The position numbers were made by a program, and so were the translations under genes. Shown here piece by piece: positions 1 through 11,544 of a DNA stretch of 64,000 bases. The number at the start of each line of letters is the position of its first letter. The first letter of the stretch is position 1. The notes under the pieces are model-generated. The model worked only from the letters and a program-made list of their open reading frames with translations. It did no database searches and was not told the origin of the DNA. Origin of the DNA: Coenobita brevimanus (lineage: Eukaryota > Arthropoda > Malacostraca > Decapoda > Coenobitidae); the NCBI GenBank assembly GCA_032717465.1, contig JAVRFU010000145.1:216340-280339 (forward strand), given 5' to 3'.

Positions 1-39
1 GAAATTACTACTCCATGTTCTGTATTCTGTTCACTTTTA

Positions 40-240
40 CTTGGCTTAAAATTTCCATGTCTTCGTCTTGAGTATTGAGCTGTAACAAGAGATAAACACT
101 AGAATATATTGCTAGTCACGAAGAAGTTCCATGGGGAGAATGTAGAGTCGTAGCATTGTCCTCTGCCACCGAACTACGTGCAATAAGCTGCAAAGGGACT
201 AAAATCTGGGTCAAGTTAAAGTGAATGGATTATAGGAACC
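40..240 (+). repeat. Dispersed degenerate repeat (family A), copy 1
   Basis: This stretch shares an ordered set of short blocks with 35160-35370 and 45725-45895: a block like CTAGAATATnnTGCTAGTCAC, then AGTGCCATGG, then TGGGTCAAGTTAA. Inverted partial copies lie near 42505-42570, 52040-52195, 52570-52680 and 54592-54690. Copies differ at many positions, so the family is old. No coding potential is seen. It is an interspersed element of unknown class. Confidence 0.5.
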
Positions 241-919
241 ATTACAAGCATCTCTCCAACAACAGTATACCACTTTATTTACCACTCAAGAACCAATCTC
301 TGTTACTTAAATGCCAGCTGATCACAACAATAAAGCATTATTTACCACTTAATTCTCTGACAGCAGCCACTTTAGTCATCTGACAAACATTACTACACCA
401 ATTTCATTACCATATTAGGGGATCTACCATTTAGTTGCCTCTTACAATCATCTACATAAACAGTATTATCAGCACTAGTCACTTTACCACTTAACGAGCA
501 CATACTATCCCAAATAAAGAATTGTTGCCCACCACACTTATGGACTCTGATTCCAATCCCTTCACTATGAGTTGTCACCAAAGAATAAAATTGTTTAGAT
601 GTAGCAAGTGAAAAAATGTACAGGTCATCGAACAGTTACGTAAATTATCACATGAATTACCGTCTCTTTCCATTTTCAGGCTGATTTGACTAGTAACTAA
701 AGAGATTCATATCCGTTTCACAAGTAGGACTCATAGTTTCATGCAGCCACAACTTGGTATTTAGGTTGTGGGAGTTGCGCCGTTCTGTCATGTGATAACA
801 AACCGACCATAATAACAATAACTGTACTACCAAACAAGGTCAGACAACCACCATTCCACCCACCACTGATATAATCGAATCTGCTTTGAGATAACATTAA
901 CCAGAACACACTTCCTCTA
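241..919. other. No gene seen; AT-rich spacer
   Basis: I see no convincing exon, RNA gene or splice-bounded frame here. The stretch carries a few early members of the ACCACTTAA motif described for 340-2065. Confidence 0.5.
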
Positions 920-2065
920 TTGATTCCAGCTTCCCATTTTCATCACACCAGTCATATCACAACATTCCCAACATACCACTCACCATACCAACTTCACCAC
1001 ACCATTCTCATCACCCCACACTACATCACGCTCACTACACCACTCTCATTACCCCACACCACACTACTCTCACCACGCCACTCTCACCTCACCACACCAC
1101 ACTACCCTCACCACATACCACATTACCACACCACTCACCACACCTCTCTCACAGCACCACATCATCACAGCACCACGCCACAAGAGAACCCTAAAATTAT
1201 CCCTCAGAAATCCTAATCAAGCCTTAATAATTAACACCTACACTTGACGTCCTTTAAACCACCATTACCTGTACAACTTCAGAACCAGGAACTACAAGTC
1301 ACCAAACAAATTAGGGACCGTGTTCTAAGTGACTTTGGAGATTTCGTAACACCTCCCTCTTAGCGATCTATTTTGCATATTACGAGTACACTTCAGTATC
1401 CTCTAGTATGTCACTGAGGCAAGCTAGGCCAAGTTTAAAACGCTATTAATTACAGACAAGGAAAATTGAGACAGTAAGAAAATTATAAAGCGAATGAGGT
1501 GTTACAAAATTCTCCTTCTCCACTTAGAGTATGGTCCTGAGAGTCTGCAGAACGCCACTTGAATATCCTCATGCTGGTGCGTCCTTTACCATTTGCGATT
1601 TCGACACAGTAACTCACAATACCAGAAGAGTCCAGAATACACCACTGAGAGAACCGAACTAGTCTCTCTCTTAGCACCACTTAAAATTACAGATTATACC
1701 GCCATGTAAATGATAATCAGACACTCCCCAAACTACTTAATAATCGAAAGAACAGCTAACGATTGTCACTTAAGGGCTCCACTACACTTACAATTGCAAC
1801 CACTACATTACATAAGGAATCACATCACACCACTTAAGGGCATCCACTGTACAATTTAAAGACCATCAGTATGCCACTTCACCACTTAAGGGTCCCTACT
1901 ACGACACTCAACCCCCACGTGGTCAGGTTAACTCTAGCATTCTATCTCAGCTCACGGTACACGATTTCATTCAGCTGAGAGTGAGTCACAGGAGCCAGCG
2001 AGTGGTAAGGGGCCCCGCAACACCACTTAAGGGGCCCCACAACTGCAGTTACCACTTAAGGGGCG
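340..2065. repeat. Scattered ACCACTTAAGGG motif cluster
   Basis: The 12-mer ACCACTTAAGGG, or close variants, recurs irregularly near 343, 486, 1674, 1764, 1828, 1878, 2020 and 2052, with weaker versions near 275, 426 and 1541. Spacing is not constant, so this is not a clean tandem array. It may be a decayed satellite or a run of sites. No gene is seen in 1200-2080. Confidence 0.45.
920..1175. repeat. Degenerate CACCACACCACTCTCA-type minisatellite
   Basis: A C/A-rich strand is made of variable repeats built from CACCACAC, CTCTCA and CATCACC blocks. The long frame across it is a by-product of the biased composition. Confidence 0.6.
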
Positions 2066-2149
2066 GGCTGGTATCTAAGTGTGGTGGGGCCAAGTCAATT
2101 TTCCGGTGGTGGAGGCTGCACAATGCGGTACCCACTACCTCGCCCCCCA

Positions 2150-2216
2150 ATCCTGCCTCTCCTTTCTCTCCATGTTCTCTCTCTCCCTCCCTCCCCCCTT
2201 TGTCTCCCTAGATTCC

Positions 2217-2256
<40 letters not shown>

Positions 2257-2598
2257 TTTCTACCGTACTAGTTCTGCATATTTCTCTCATCATTCCATTG
2301 CTCTTATTCTTAACCTCTTATACAATGTCTCTTCTCATTTTTGTCTCCTATCTTACATTTCTTTCCTTGTTCCTCATTTGTAGTTTCCTTCACATCTTCA
2401 CACAGTATGTTTTTCTTCTTGTTTCTTTTTAATTCTTCTTCTTTTTTCTTCTTGCTTCTTCTTATACTTTATATCCTATGTCACTTGTTCATTATTATCC
2501 CCGTTTTCTTTTCTCCCATCTTTTTCATTTGTTAGTCACATCCTTTTGTTTTGTTCCTTACCCCACCAGTTCTGTCTGTCTGTCTGTCTGTCTGTCTC

Positions 2599-2654
<56 letters not shown>

Positions 2655-2810
2655 CTCCCCCACATTCCCAGTACCATCACAACATATGAAATATTCAGAA
2701 CATTCTTATTTGGTCCGCCGGTATTCTGCTGTCCCTCTCACCTCTCTCTCCCTCTCTCTCTCTCTTTAGTTTTCTGTTTTTCTTTCAGGTTCCTTAAATA
2801 TTATAAAATT
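2150..2810. repeat. Polypyrimidine tract with (CT)n and (TCTG)n cores
   Basis: The plus strand is almost entirely C and T. It contains (CT)n at about 2220-2254, (TCTG)n at about 2574-2596 and a long (CT)n at about 2597-2651. Long apparent frames rich in Leu, Ser and Phe come from the composition. Confidence 0.85.
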
Positions 2811-2814
2811 ATTC

Positions 2815-3375
2815 TCTGTTTGCCCTCATCTCTCGTGTTCCCTTCCCACTCACCCCCATTCCTACTCCAATCCCACCTCACCCACTCCATTTCCACTAAA
2901 TCCAGTGCCACTCATCCCTTTTCCGCCCCACTCCATCCACTCCATTTCCATCTACTCTTTGCCCACTCATGTCACTTTCACCTCACACACTCCATTTCCA
3001 CTTATTTCAATCTCACACGTTCGTTTCCCGTCCCATCCCTCCCACTCACTTCCCAACCCATCCCATTTCTACCCCTCCCAATCCATTCCCACGCCTCCTC
3101 CCCACCTACTCCCCCCCTCTATCCCACTCCATTCATACCCCATCCACTATTCTCCTACTCCTTCCTACCCTCTCCAATCCCAGCTCACTCAGTCTATTCC
3201 CATCCCTGTCACTCCATTCCCATCCTATCCCACTTCTACCCTTCCCAGTTCATTTCCACGCCTCCCCATCCACTTCCGCCCCATTTATCCCCCTCCATTC
3301 CTACCCAACCCACATTCATTCCTCCCCACTCTCTCCTCCTGAACTCCCACGCCTCCCCAGCCCCACTCCATCCCC
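2815..3375. repeat. Degenerate CCCATTCC-type minisatellite
   Basis: The sequence repeats CCCATTCC, CCACTCCA and CCATTTCC blocks with no fixed period and almost no G on the plus strand. It reads open in several frames, as expected for a sequence that lacks stop triplets. It is not a gene. Confidence 0.7.
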
Positions 3376-3566
3376 GCGCCGGAGTGAGAGAGGAAACGGT
3401 GGAGCCTGAAGAAGAGAAGAGGGTGTAAAAAAGGAATCAAGAAGACACCTGCACATTGGATTCCACCCCAAGGACTACACCCACGAAAAAAAAAATATGT
3501 ATATCAATTCAGAGCGGGGTTGGTCTGACTGCCCATCTTATACTGGGGATTACTGTTATTTCATTG

Positions 3567-3686
<120 letters not shown>

Positions 3687-4097
3687 ATGGGATCGATTTT
3701 TGTCAACTGTGATAAGCACTTGATGATCTCCAAAGAGGTTACATTAACTGACGAGAACACGCAATCATGGTTTTCTGAGACGGTGTTGCATTTCGTTTTT
3801 TAATGCCACACCTCTCTAGCTTATGTTTTTTTATTGTCATCAGATGCTGTCACATCAGGACTTAAATTAGTCAGGTTTGCCTCATTTATCTCTTAGGTTT
3901 TCCCACTTCATAAGAAAATCGACTGTTGAAAGGGAACGCTAAAATCCTAGAGTATGTTTTGGTTGGAAAAGTACTGAGAACTGTAAATTTCTTCCAGTCT
4001 TTCTTTTTCTTCTTGATATATTAAACATTTTATTATTTCTTAAGATTATAATGACAGTTGGGTGCGGAAGGTGACATGTGTGAAAGTCGGGAAGAGT

Positions 4098-4275
4098 TGA
4101 AAGAGGCAAACCAAAAAAGACCTGGGACGAGGTCATAGAGTATGACTTCAGGGATAAGGAACTGAATATGGAGGCTGCCAGATATCGAGCAGCATGGAAA
4201 GCCGCCATTAGGTGACCAAGGTGACGCATGCAAGCATGTCAGAGCCCCTATAAACGAAACGATACAGTACGATGA
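4098..4275 (+). mobile_element. LINE 3' tail, RT C-terminus (tail family K), copy 1
   Basis: One frame reads GKPKKTWDEVIEYD and then a short alanine- and arginine-rich helix ending in AAIR before TGA. This is the conserved extreme C-terminus seen in many non-LTR retrotransposon reverse transcriptases. A short 3' UTR follows, ending in a GATACAGTACGATG-like run. Matching copies are at 25286-25450 and 38497-38662. The copy is strongly 5'-truncated, as usual for LINE insertions. Confidence 0.7.
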
Positions 4276-4425
4276 TAGGGTGCCTTATAAACATTGTTTT
4301 GCTCTTTTTATTCCCTATTCCTCCATTCCACCCTGTTCTGATCTTTTTATTCCTGTCTCTGAACTGTTCTCATTTCACCCCCGTCCATTCTGTTGTTTCA
4401 TCCTGTTGTGCTCCACGTTCCCCAG

Positions 4426-4591
4426 GTGCTGGACTACGAGGGTCGTGGTGGTGTGCGGGTGGAGACGGTGACGGGGCGGGACACAGTGAGCCACCTGCTG
4501 GTCGAGAGGGCCGGACCCAGGGATGCGGGACGGTACACATGCTCCCCTTACAACGGGGTAGACGCATCCATCAACCTACACGTACTCAACG
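4426..4591 (+). CDS. Internal exon of a Dpr-like Ig-domain cell-surface protein
   Basis: The exon encodes about 55 residues beginning VLDYEGRGGVRVETVTG and ending INLHVLNG. It contains the GPRDAGRYTCSP block, in which the Tyr-x-Cys motif marks the F strand of an Ig domain and the Cys forms the core disulphide. Order and spacing match the second half of an Ig domain in arthropod Dpr proteins, neuronal surface adhesion molecules that bind DIP partners. The 5' edge is a strong acceptor: a pyrimidine-rich tract and CCCCAG ending at 4425, giving phase 0. The 3' edge is a GT at 4592 (phase 1) or 4596 (phase 2); the frame reaches TAG just beyond. No other exon of the gene is recognisable here, so flanking DNA is probably intron. 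No frameshift or stop is present. It could instead be a DIP or another IgLON-type protein, but the run before the Cys favours Dpr. Confidence 0.82.
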
Positions 4592-4706
4592 GTTGGTAGT
4601 ATTAATTATGCGCCTTGGTATTAGCCATGTTTATGTTTGCAAGAACCTGCATGCCATCGACATCATCTAACCGATTACAAATAAATGCTAATATATGGAA
4701 GAACCA

Positions 4707-4707
<1 letters not shown>

Positions 4708-4777
<70 letters not shown>
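4708..4777. repeat. (AT)n microsatellite
   Basis: An uninterrupted AT tract of about 70 bp, 116 bp downstream of the Ig exon and so probably intronic. Confidence 0.97.
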
Positions 4778-4778
<1 letters not shown>

Positions 4779-4923
4779 TCACCCTACATACACTCTCTAC
4801 CAGACAGCCTAAGCCACATGGTAGAGATACATTGACTTTATCGTTCCCTCTTCGGTCGGGATAGACCGGTCCTGCAGTGGACACTCAAACGGCTGATGAG
4901 ATGAGATGACTGTATATATATAT

Positions 4924-4929
<6 letters not shown>

Positions 4930-5007
<78 letters not shown>
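4930..5007. repeat. Compound (TG)n(GA)n microsatellite
   Basis: TG repeats pass directly into GA repeats. The same TG-to-GA arrangement occurs at 12509-12606. Confidence 0.95.
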
Positions 5008-5010
<3 letters not shown>

Positions 5011-5340
5011 TAATATGAAAATGGACAAACAGGATGTACAGGGGGGAGGGGGGTTAAAAAAGCAATGTGTCCGGGAAGAGTGTAGAAGGGGAACCGGGAA
5101 GTGAACTCCTTGGAGAACTAACCTGCATAATGCTGCAGCAAAACTTCTTTAAACTTCCTCAACGAAACTTTCTGAAACGGATATTGATTCATCGGGAGGG
5201 AGGACGCAGCAGGTGTCCTCAGTGGGAATCATTGAATATTATCCTTTACTAGCTGCGGGTAAGGGACACAGGCGGTAAAGTTTAAATCCTTTATCATCTT
5301 CCTGGCTTCACTTCGTTTCTCGGAATAAACATCCTTTGTC

Positions 5341-5989
5341 ATGTCTCTCTCACATTCTTTCTCCCTACCTCCTCTGTCTCATTCCAACTGGCTTTCCCTT
5401 CCTCCCTCCTTACCTCCTCTCTTTGATATAATGTCCCTCCTCTGTTTCACTCTAGTTCTCTCTCCCTCTTTCCTGTCTCACTCCAAATTTATCTTCCTTC
5501 TTCCTCTGCCTGCTCTATTTCCCTCTCCCTCCCTTCTCTGTCTTATTCCATTCCTCGCCTCCCTCTTCCTTTGTCTCTCTCCCTTTCTTTCTCCCTCCTT
5601 CCTCTGTCCCCCTCCGTTTCTCCCTCCCTCCCATCCTCCTCTACCACAGCCCATTTATCTCTCCTTCCCTCCTTTGTCACAAACTAAATTCTCTCTCCCA
5701 CCCTCGTCTGTCTCATTCCATTTCCCTCCCCTTCCACCTTTGTCTCATTCCGTTACTGTTTCACTCCCTGATCTGTCTATTTTTCTCTCACTTCCTCCTC
5801 TCTCTTACTCCATTTTTCTCTCACTTCCTCCCCTGTCTTGTTCCATCTCTCTCACTTCCTCATCTGTCTCACTTCATTTATTATTCCTGCCTTCCACTCT
5901 CAATCCACTCTCTCTCTCGCCTTCTTGTGTATCTCCCCGTTTCTCTCTCAGTGCCTTCCTAGCCTGTCTTCCCTCATCTACCCACTTTC

Positions 5990-6065
<76 letters not shown>

Positions 6066-6234
6066 CTATCTATTTATCCATCTATCTGTCTGTCCGCCTG
6101 TCTGTCTTTTCCTTGGTGATCTCTTTTCCTTTCCGTTCCTCACTGTCTCCTGTCATCCTCTCTGTCTCCAGTTTATCTCTCTTCCTGTAACCGCTTTTTG
6201 TCTCACCACAGTTCTCTCTTCGTTTTTCCTACCT

Positions 6235-6294
<60 letters not shown>

Positions 6295-6606
6295 CCTCTT
6301 CTCTGCTCTTCGTTCACTCCCTCCTTTCCTCACTTCCACCCACCTCCGATCTGTCTCTCTTCCTATATCCGCCCTCTGTCTCACTCCATTTCTCTCTCCC
6401 CGCCTGCCTGTCTCTCTCTCTTTCCTCCTCATCCCTCACTCTCTCCTTATCTCGCTCCATTAATTTTCTCCCTCTCTCTCCCAGCTCCGCTCCTTCACAC
6501 CATTCTCACCGATTTCTCTCTCTCACTCACTCTCTTTCTTTCCTGTCCCTTCTCTCTAACTCCCGCAATTCCATCACCTCGCCCCCCATCTCTGTCTGTC
6601 TGTCTC

Positions 6607-6655
<49 letters not shown>

Positions 6656-6716
6656 TCCCTTTCAAATTAATCTCTCTGCCTTTACTTCTGTGCCTCATTG
6701 CCTCTTCGACATGACC
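5341..6716. repeat. Long polypyrimidine tract with four (CT)n blocks
   Basis: About 1.4 kb of plus strand is nearly pure pyrimidine, with degenerate CTCCCTCCTTCCTCTGTCTC-like units and pure (CT)n at about 5993-6061, 6237-6291 and 6618-6652. The apparent long frame is compositional. Such mirror-symmetric tracts can form triplex DNA; that is general knowledge, not shown here. Confidence 0.85.
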
Positions 6717-6723
6717 TATTATT

Positions 6724-6883
<160 letters not shown>

Positions 6884-7009
6884 GAGAGGCTGATACCAGC
6901 AACTGGTTATCGGTGTCTATCAGAAAAATACTCTTTCTCTCTCTCTCTCTCTTTCCACTTTGTCTCCTCAAGAGAATACCAAACTTGTCTTTCACTTATC
7001 GAGGAAGGG

Positions 7010-7274
7010 TTGAAGGATGAGGGAAGAGGTGAAGAGGGAAGGAAGGAGTGAATTAAAATGAAGGAAGAAGAGAAGTAATGAATGAAGGAAGAAGAGAAGG
7101 AACCGAAGGAGGAAGATGGGAGAAGATGAAATAAAGAAGCAGATGAAGAGGGAAACCAAAAATAGTAGGATGAAGGAAAGAGATGAAAGAAGACAAAATG
7201 AAAAGATGTAAGGAAATGACTGAATGAAAAATGGTGAATGATATAAAAATAGAAAGACAGATAATGAGACAGAT

Positions 7275-7310
<36 letters not shown>
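7010..7310. repeat. Polypurine tract ending in (GA)n
   Basis: GAAGGAAGAAGAGAAG-like purine-rich sequence is followed by pure (GA)n at about 7279-7310. The (GA)n run is the left boundary of the duplicated segment that begins at 7311. Confidence 0.8.
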
Positions 7311-7313
<3 letters not shown>

Positions 7314-7486
7314 CTCCATTTCTCACATCGTAAAGTGGAAGGTAATCTCTATCTCTCCTTATACCCTAGATAGATTGAAAGATAGATAGATGAGCAAAGA
7401 TTAGTTTGCCCCTTCTACCCTAGAGCAATATAGTCTCCGTCATAACCATTCCGAGAACATCACTTCAATTTTCCTTCTTGTTACCG

Positions 7487-7510
7487 CCAGACGATTTTAT
7501 TCAGCTTAGG
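7487..7510 (+). repeat. Palindromic MITE-like end motif
   Basis: CCAGACGATTTTATTCAGC followed by TTAGG, one arm of the palindromic family described at 9969-10079. Repeated at 21877-21900 by the segmental duplication. Confidence 0.6.
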
Positions 7511-8158
7511 AAGGATGACCTCGAATAAAAGCTTTTCGCGGTCACCTACATTCCAGTTCACGGTACTCTGAATGACAGTGGTAGCGTACGAGCCAAAATC
7601 CACCATCATTAGTCTACAGTATAGCCCTTGTTACGGTATATTTCCCTGGTGTGCTTGTAAGTGTGCTGTCGCCTTTTGTTCCATATTACAGGTTGCAGTG
7701 TAGACTTCGGAGCTCCCTTTTCTCAGCGATTTATTGCGTGTATTGCACCTCGGCCTCTTACTGGATGTTATTAGGAAAGTTGTTGTTTGTTTCTCGCTTT
7801 TTTCAGCTGGAATAATCCCTTCAGTAGGAGAGGCTTTATGTTAGAAAATAAAGCAGCGTAAAAAACGTAAATTCTGGTTAAAGAGGATCATGACCATTGT
7901 ATTGTAATTGGGAACGCGAAGGGGAAGTCAAGTACTGTCCTATGATTTGACGGTAATTAAAGGGACACCTGTAATTAAAGGTGATTAGCCCACATCCCTC
8001 ACTGCAGGTACGGAAAGGTGAGACGTGTCCTATCCTCATCAGGTATTTCAAAAATTGTCGTAACCAATAGGGAGCTTGTCTTTACATTTGCGCTTTCAAT
8101 TTTAATACTGAATCCTGGCTGCAGCATCCAGGTGACGTCCTGTTTATTCTTGTTGTTA

Positions 8159-8215
8159 CCAGACGATTTTATTCAGCATAGGAAAGGTCTGTCGTACTGG
8201 AGGGGTCATCTCTTC
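8159..8215 (+). repeat. Palindromic MITE-like fragment
   Basis: CCAGACGATTTTATTCAGC is followed by a GTACTGGAGGGGT block like the inner part of longer family members. Repeated at 22549-22605. Confidence 0.55.
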
Positions 8216-8313
8216 CTGTTCTATAAGTCTGTCCTGTGTTGAATAAAACTGGAAGAAAATATTAAGGAATGAAGAAGGCATCCCCAGGGTCAGAGAGTTG
8301 ATCAAGCAGACCT

Positions 8314-8361
<48 letters not shown>

Positions 8362-8792
8362 CTTTTTCTCGCTGCCATGGACTCACCTAGGTATTCCACT
8401 GAGGCAAACATCATACCCTTATACTTAGCGGAGGGAACATATCGCGGTCAGGGCGTTCATCTGTCCATCCTCGAGTTTGGCATCAGTTGGGATTCGGAAT
8501 AATCTTTTTAGTCGCGTATTCTCGTCAGGTAAGTAAGCTCCCTAACACCTTTTCCTTACCGGTTTATTTTTGCTTGCATCTCATTAATAATTCCTTGCAT
8601 GTTATTTTTGCCTTCCATGATGGTGTTTAAAAGATATACGCAATATACAGGAGAGTAGTAAGGCACACTATGGAAAATAATTCGCTATGGATAAGGTGTC
8701 AGGGAGCCACCTTAACCGACGAGAATACAGGCCTTAATCCCATCAGTCTGAGCATTATTTCCTTCACTACTGCAGACAGAGTGGCACAAAAA

Positions 8793-9036
8793 AGAAGATA
8801 TGGAACGTTGTGGTGGCGCTGTGGATGTGCTGGTGTTTTTAGAGAGAATGGAGAATGCGAGACTGACTAGGAGAGTATGTGAGTGGGGTGAAGGTGGAGG
8901 GGTGTGGGAGAAACCGAGGATGAGATGGAGGGGTCGGGTGGAGAGGTAGATGAGTGAGGAGGGTGTAAACTGGAGAGAAGGAAGCGGGATGGCAAAGGAT
9001 AGAATGACCTGGAGACGATAGATTTGTAGCCACCCT
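8793..9036 (+). mobile_element. RTE-like LINE 3' tail, strongly mutated
   Basis: The stretch aligns by eye to the last coding part of the RTE-like element at 46903-50098: ERM-like helix, arginine- and glycine-rich block, RMRW-like motif, then TTTGTAGCCACCC. It has frameshifts and stops, and is repeated at 23155-23408 within the segmental duplication. The usual GATA tail is missing. Confidence 0.65.
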
Positions 9037-9836
9037 TTCCTAGATTCAGGTATCTTACTATAATACTCGAAGACAAATTAGAAGAGGCCTGGTCTAAGCT
9101 GAATGAAAACGTGTGGGTGATAAGAAGATACCGATGCCGAGAAACGTTTGTATATAGAAAGGATTAATGGGGGCCTTCTAACAAATTTACAGATACCGAA
9201 TAACGTTTGCATATAGATGGGATTAATAGAGACTTTCTGGTCGATATACCGACACTGAAAAACGCTTGCATATAGAAGGGGTTAATGGAGACTTTCTAAC
9301 CACGTATTCAGCGTAGGTCAGACGGGTTCACCTGACAGCACCCCTCCACCTCGCTCTCTTCTGCCCAGCGAGAATAAAACGGAAAAGACGTGATCCTATC
9401 GTATCTGGGAGTCCGGGGAGGTGCCAGATTCAGTCACGTTGTTACTACACGTGCGAATTTCCCGCTACTGAGTGAAATCTTCCCGGGTTAATGCCTTGAA
9501 TCCCGGTGATGTCCATTCTTTTTTTTAAGTTTATTCTTGTTATTATAGTCTGTTTGTTTTCATCTGACGGAACCAGACCACTCCCACAAAGAGAATGCTA
9601 AGTCGTGGTTGCGTGAAATTCAGTGGGCCTCAGTTAAGAGATAGAAATGAGTCTCCTTGGTTACTAGTCAAATCTGCTCTCCAGCACGAATGCATAAAAA
9701 AATACCCCGCCGAATTGAAAGGGTTAAATTTGTTATCACGGAAAAGGAAAAAAAAGTTTATAAGAGATAGTTTTCCACCGTTTAGCCGCAGTTCCTTCTT
9801 CCATGCTTAAAAAAATAAAAAAAAAAATTGTCCCTC
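9037..9836. other. No gene seen; internal short repeats
   Basis: Three loosely repeated units of about 70 bp between 9120 and 9305 share a GAAAAACGTTTGCATATAGA core followed by GGTTAATGGAGACTTTCT. No credible exon is visible. The same sequence occurs in the second segmental copy. Confidence 0.5.
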
Positions 9837-9857
9837 GGCTGAATAAAATCGTCTGGC
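9837..9857 (-). repeat. Palindromic MITE-like end motif, minus orientation
   Basis: GGCTGAATAAAATCGTCTGG, the reverse complement of the family end. Also at 24213-24233. Confidence 0.6.
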
Positions 9858-9968
9858 GTTGGTCATAGAAACTGGTTAACTCCTTCAGTCCGATGACACA
9901 GTTTTATTTTAATTCTGTCTGTCTATTTCTGTCTCTCTGTCTGTCTCTGTCTGTCTGTCTCTCTCTCT

Positions 9969-10079
9969 CAAGACGATTTTAAACTTGGAAAAGACCCTTA
10001 GTGGCGAAGGGGTTAATGAAGGCTAGATATAACCCCTCCAGTTCGACAAATCCCCTTTAAGCTGGATAAAATCGTCTGG
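9969..10079. repeat. Palindromic MITE-like element (about 110 bp)
   Basis: The left end is AGACGATTTTA and the right end TAAAATCGTCT. The inner arms GAAGGGGTTAATG and TAACCCCTCCAGTTCGA also fold back. Similar complete elements lie at 24329-24438, 55292-55407, 56454-56572 and 58602-58720. No coding capacity. It is best described as a short fold-back, non-autonomous element; the mobilising transposase, if any, is unknown. Confidence 0.65.
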
Positions 10080-10224
10080 AGATTGCACGAATAAGATTAC
10101 AGTACTCGTAGTGAAAGGGTTGTGTACCACATTAGCCACACCGCACACCCTCAATCCTCGAATTCTAGGACAGTGAATGAAACGAGCACTCCTCTTGCAT
10201 AGCTTGGCCTGGCCAGTCGTCACT

Positions 10225-11479
10225 ATGCCCGAGACTTCCAGCGACTCTGCTCGTGCCTGCGACCCGTTGAGGGGGGCACCAAACAGCAGATCCGTGCCGC
10301 CAGGAGCCACTTCCATCCAGGGAACCGTGAATTGGTTCAACGTGAGATCGTGTTACGGTTTCATCAAACGCCGGGACACTGGCGCTGATGTTTTCGTGCA
10401 CGCTTCTGGGATCGTTGCACCAAATCCACGGCATTTCCAGCGCTCACTTGCCGAGGGAGAGACGGTGGAGTTTCGTGTTGTACAGGCTTCCAAGGGTCCC
10501 GAGGCTAAGGACGTCACTGGGCCGGGTGGTGTTGCTGTGCAGGGCTCTGCCCGTGCACGGCGGCGTCACCCTGCCCAGAGACGCCAGCCAAAGGGTCCTG
10601 GAAGTGCTGGCAACACAAACACACTCGTTGCGATGTGTATCGCGACGGCTGAGGCTTTTAGTGGGGGTAGCAAGGCGGTTCTGGCTGTTCTCCTTCCTCA
10701 GATCTTTGAGGAGAACGGCCTTCCACGCCTTGCTATTCCCCGAAGCTTCACCCGCGATCCTCGTCTCCCCCTCGTCAGGAGCGTCAGGCCCGGCGACAGC
10801 AGCCACCACCACCTCGCACGACACCGCGAAAACGGCTGTGTTTGGATGCCCTCTCAACCGGACGACTGGCGCCACCACCATTGAACCTTCGATCACCGAC
10901 CCGGAACCGTCACAGGCCATGGATATTGAGCATGGGGAGACTGTCGTGGAGGTCCACCTCCCTTCGTCAGGAGCTGAGGAGGAGCGTGTCTCGTCCCCCG
11001 TCCCTCTAGTACATCTGGACGCAGCGGAGCCCTCCTCCGTGCCCTCTCCATCTGCTCCTGACGAAGTGGAGGAGCCTCTTCCACCTTCACCACTGCCTGC
11101 CGCCATCGCTCTCTCTTCTTCTTCCCCTCCACCTAAGGAGAAGAGGAAGAAACAAAAGAAGAAAGGGGGAAAGACCAAGAGCGACCCCTCCTCCGTTGCT
11201 CGCCGGATCGAGGCCCTCCTTCCACCACTCTCAGGGACTCGTGATCTCGATGCCCGCACGGATGCGGACCTGGAAGAGCTACTCTTCTGCCTCACGGATC
11301 CGATCAACGACGAAGATACACTGCCTCTCGTCTACCAGACTTTGTATCAGAAGATCCGTGAGGCATACATCTCCAACTCCCTCTCTCCATCTGAGGAAGC
11401 CGCCATCCGTGAGGGCATCGGGTTTGATCCACCACGTGCTGCCCTCGTCAACTATATCGCCACCAGACTGCTCTCGTAA
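10225..11479 (+). pseudogene. Y-box-type cold-shock domain protein fused to an unrecognised C-terminal region
   Basis: From ATG at 10225 the protein runs about 30 residues of linker, then a cold-shock domain at about residues 31-108. That domain contains GTVNWFNV, an RNP1-like CYGFIKR, an RNP2-like DVFVHA, and the Y-box signature GETVEF with VTGPGGVAVQGS. Cold-shock domains bind single-stranded nucleic acid. Arg/Gln/Pro-rich sequence follows. The frame then has to change between about 10760 and 10900. The continuation has an acidic, Ser/Pro-rich part, a Lys-rich run (KEKRKKQKKKGGKTK), and a compact 95-residue C-terminus with RRIEALLPPL, DLEELLFCL and NYIATRLLS. I do not recognise that last part. 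It resembles no Y-box tail I know and could be a retroelement ORF1 domain. The frame change means this copy probably makes no full-length product. Confidence 0.7.
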
Positions 11480-11544
11480 CTGCTGAGCCACGCCTGATCT
11501 TGTCCTGCCTTGCTGCTTCGTCTTGCAGTTTTTGTCACCGCTAT

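Larger units (their letters stand above)
7311..10949 (+). repeat. Segmental duplication S, copy 1
   Basis: This 3.6-kb segment is nearly identical to 21701-25286 in the same orientation. Both copies start just after a (GA)n run. The right edge falls inside the cold-shock retroposon, after the triplets GTCGTGGAG. Differences are few: scattered substitutions, microsatellite length, a loss of about 30 bp near 9872 in copy 2, and small indels in the retroposon. The segment also contains palindromic element fragments, a (TG)n run at 8315-8359 and an RTE-like LINE tail. Confidence 0.93.

Noticed and set aside
2478..3428. A long open frame on the plus strand (316 codons)
   Set aside because: It lies in a polypyrimidine and CCCATTCC repeat tract. 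The protein is only Ser, Leu, Pro and His runs, with no domain or splice context.
5341..6714. A 457-codon open frame
   Set aside because: It spans (CT)n-rich sequence in which stop triplets are rare; composition fully explains it.
10444..11307. A 287-codon minus-strand frame
   Set aside because: It overlaps the cold-shock retroposon in antisense and shows no domain, while the plus strand has clear cold-shock motifs.
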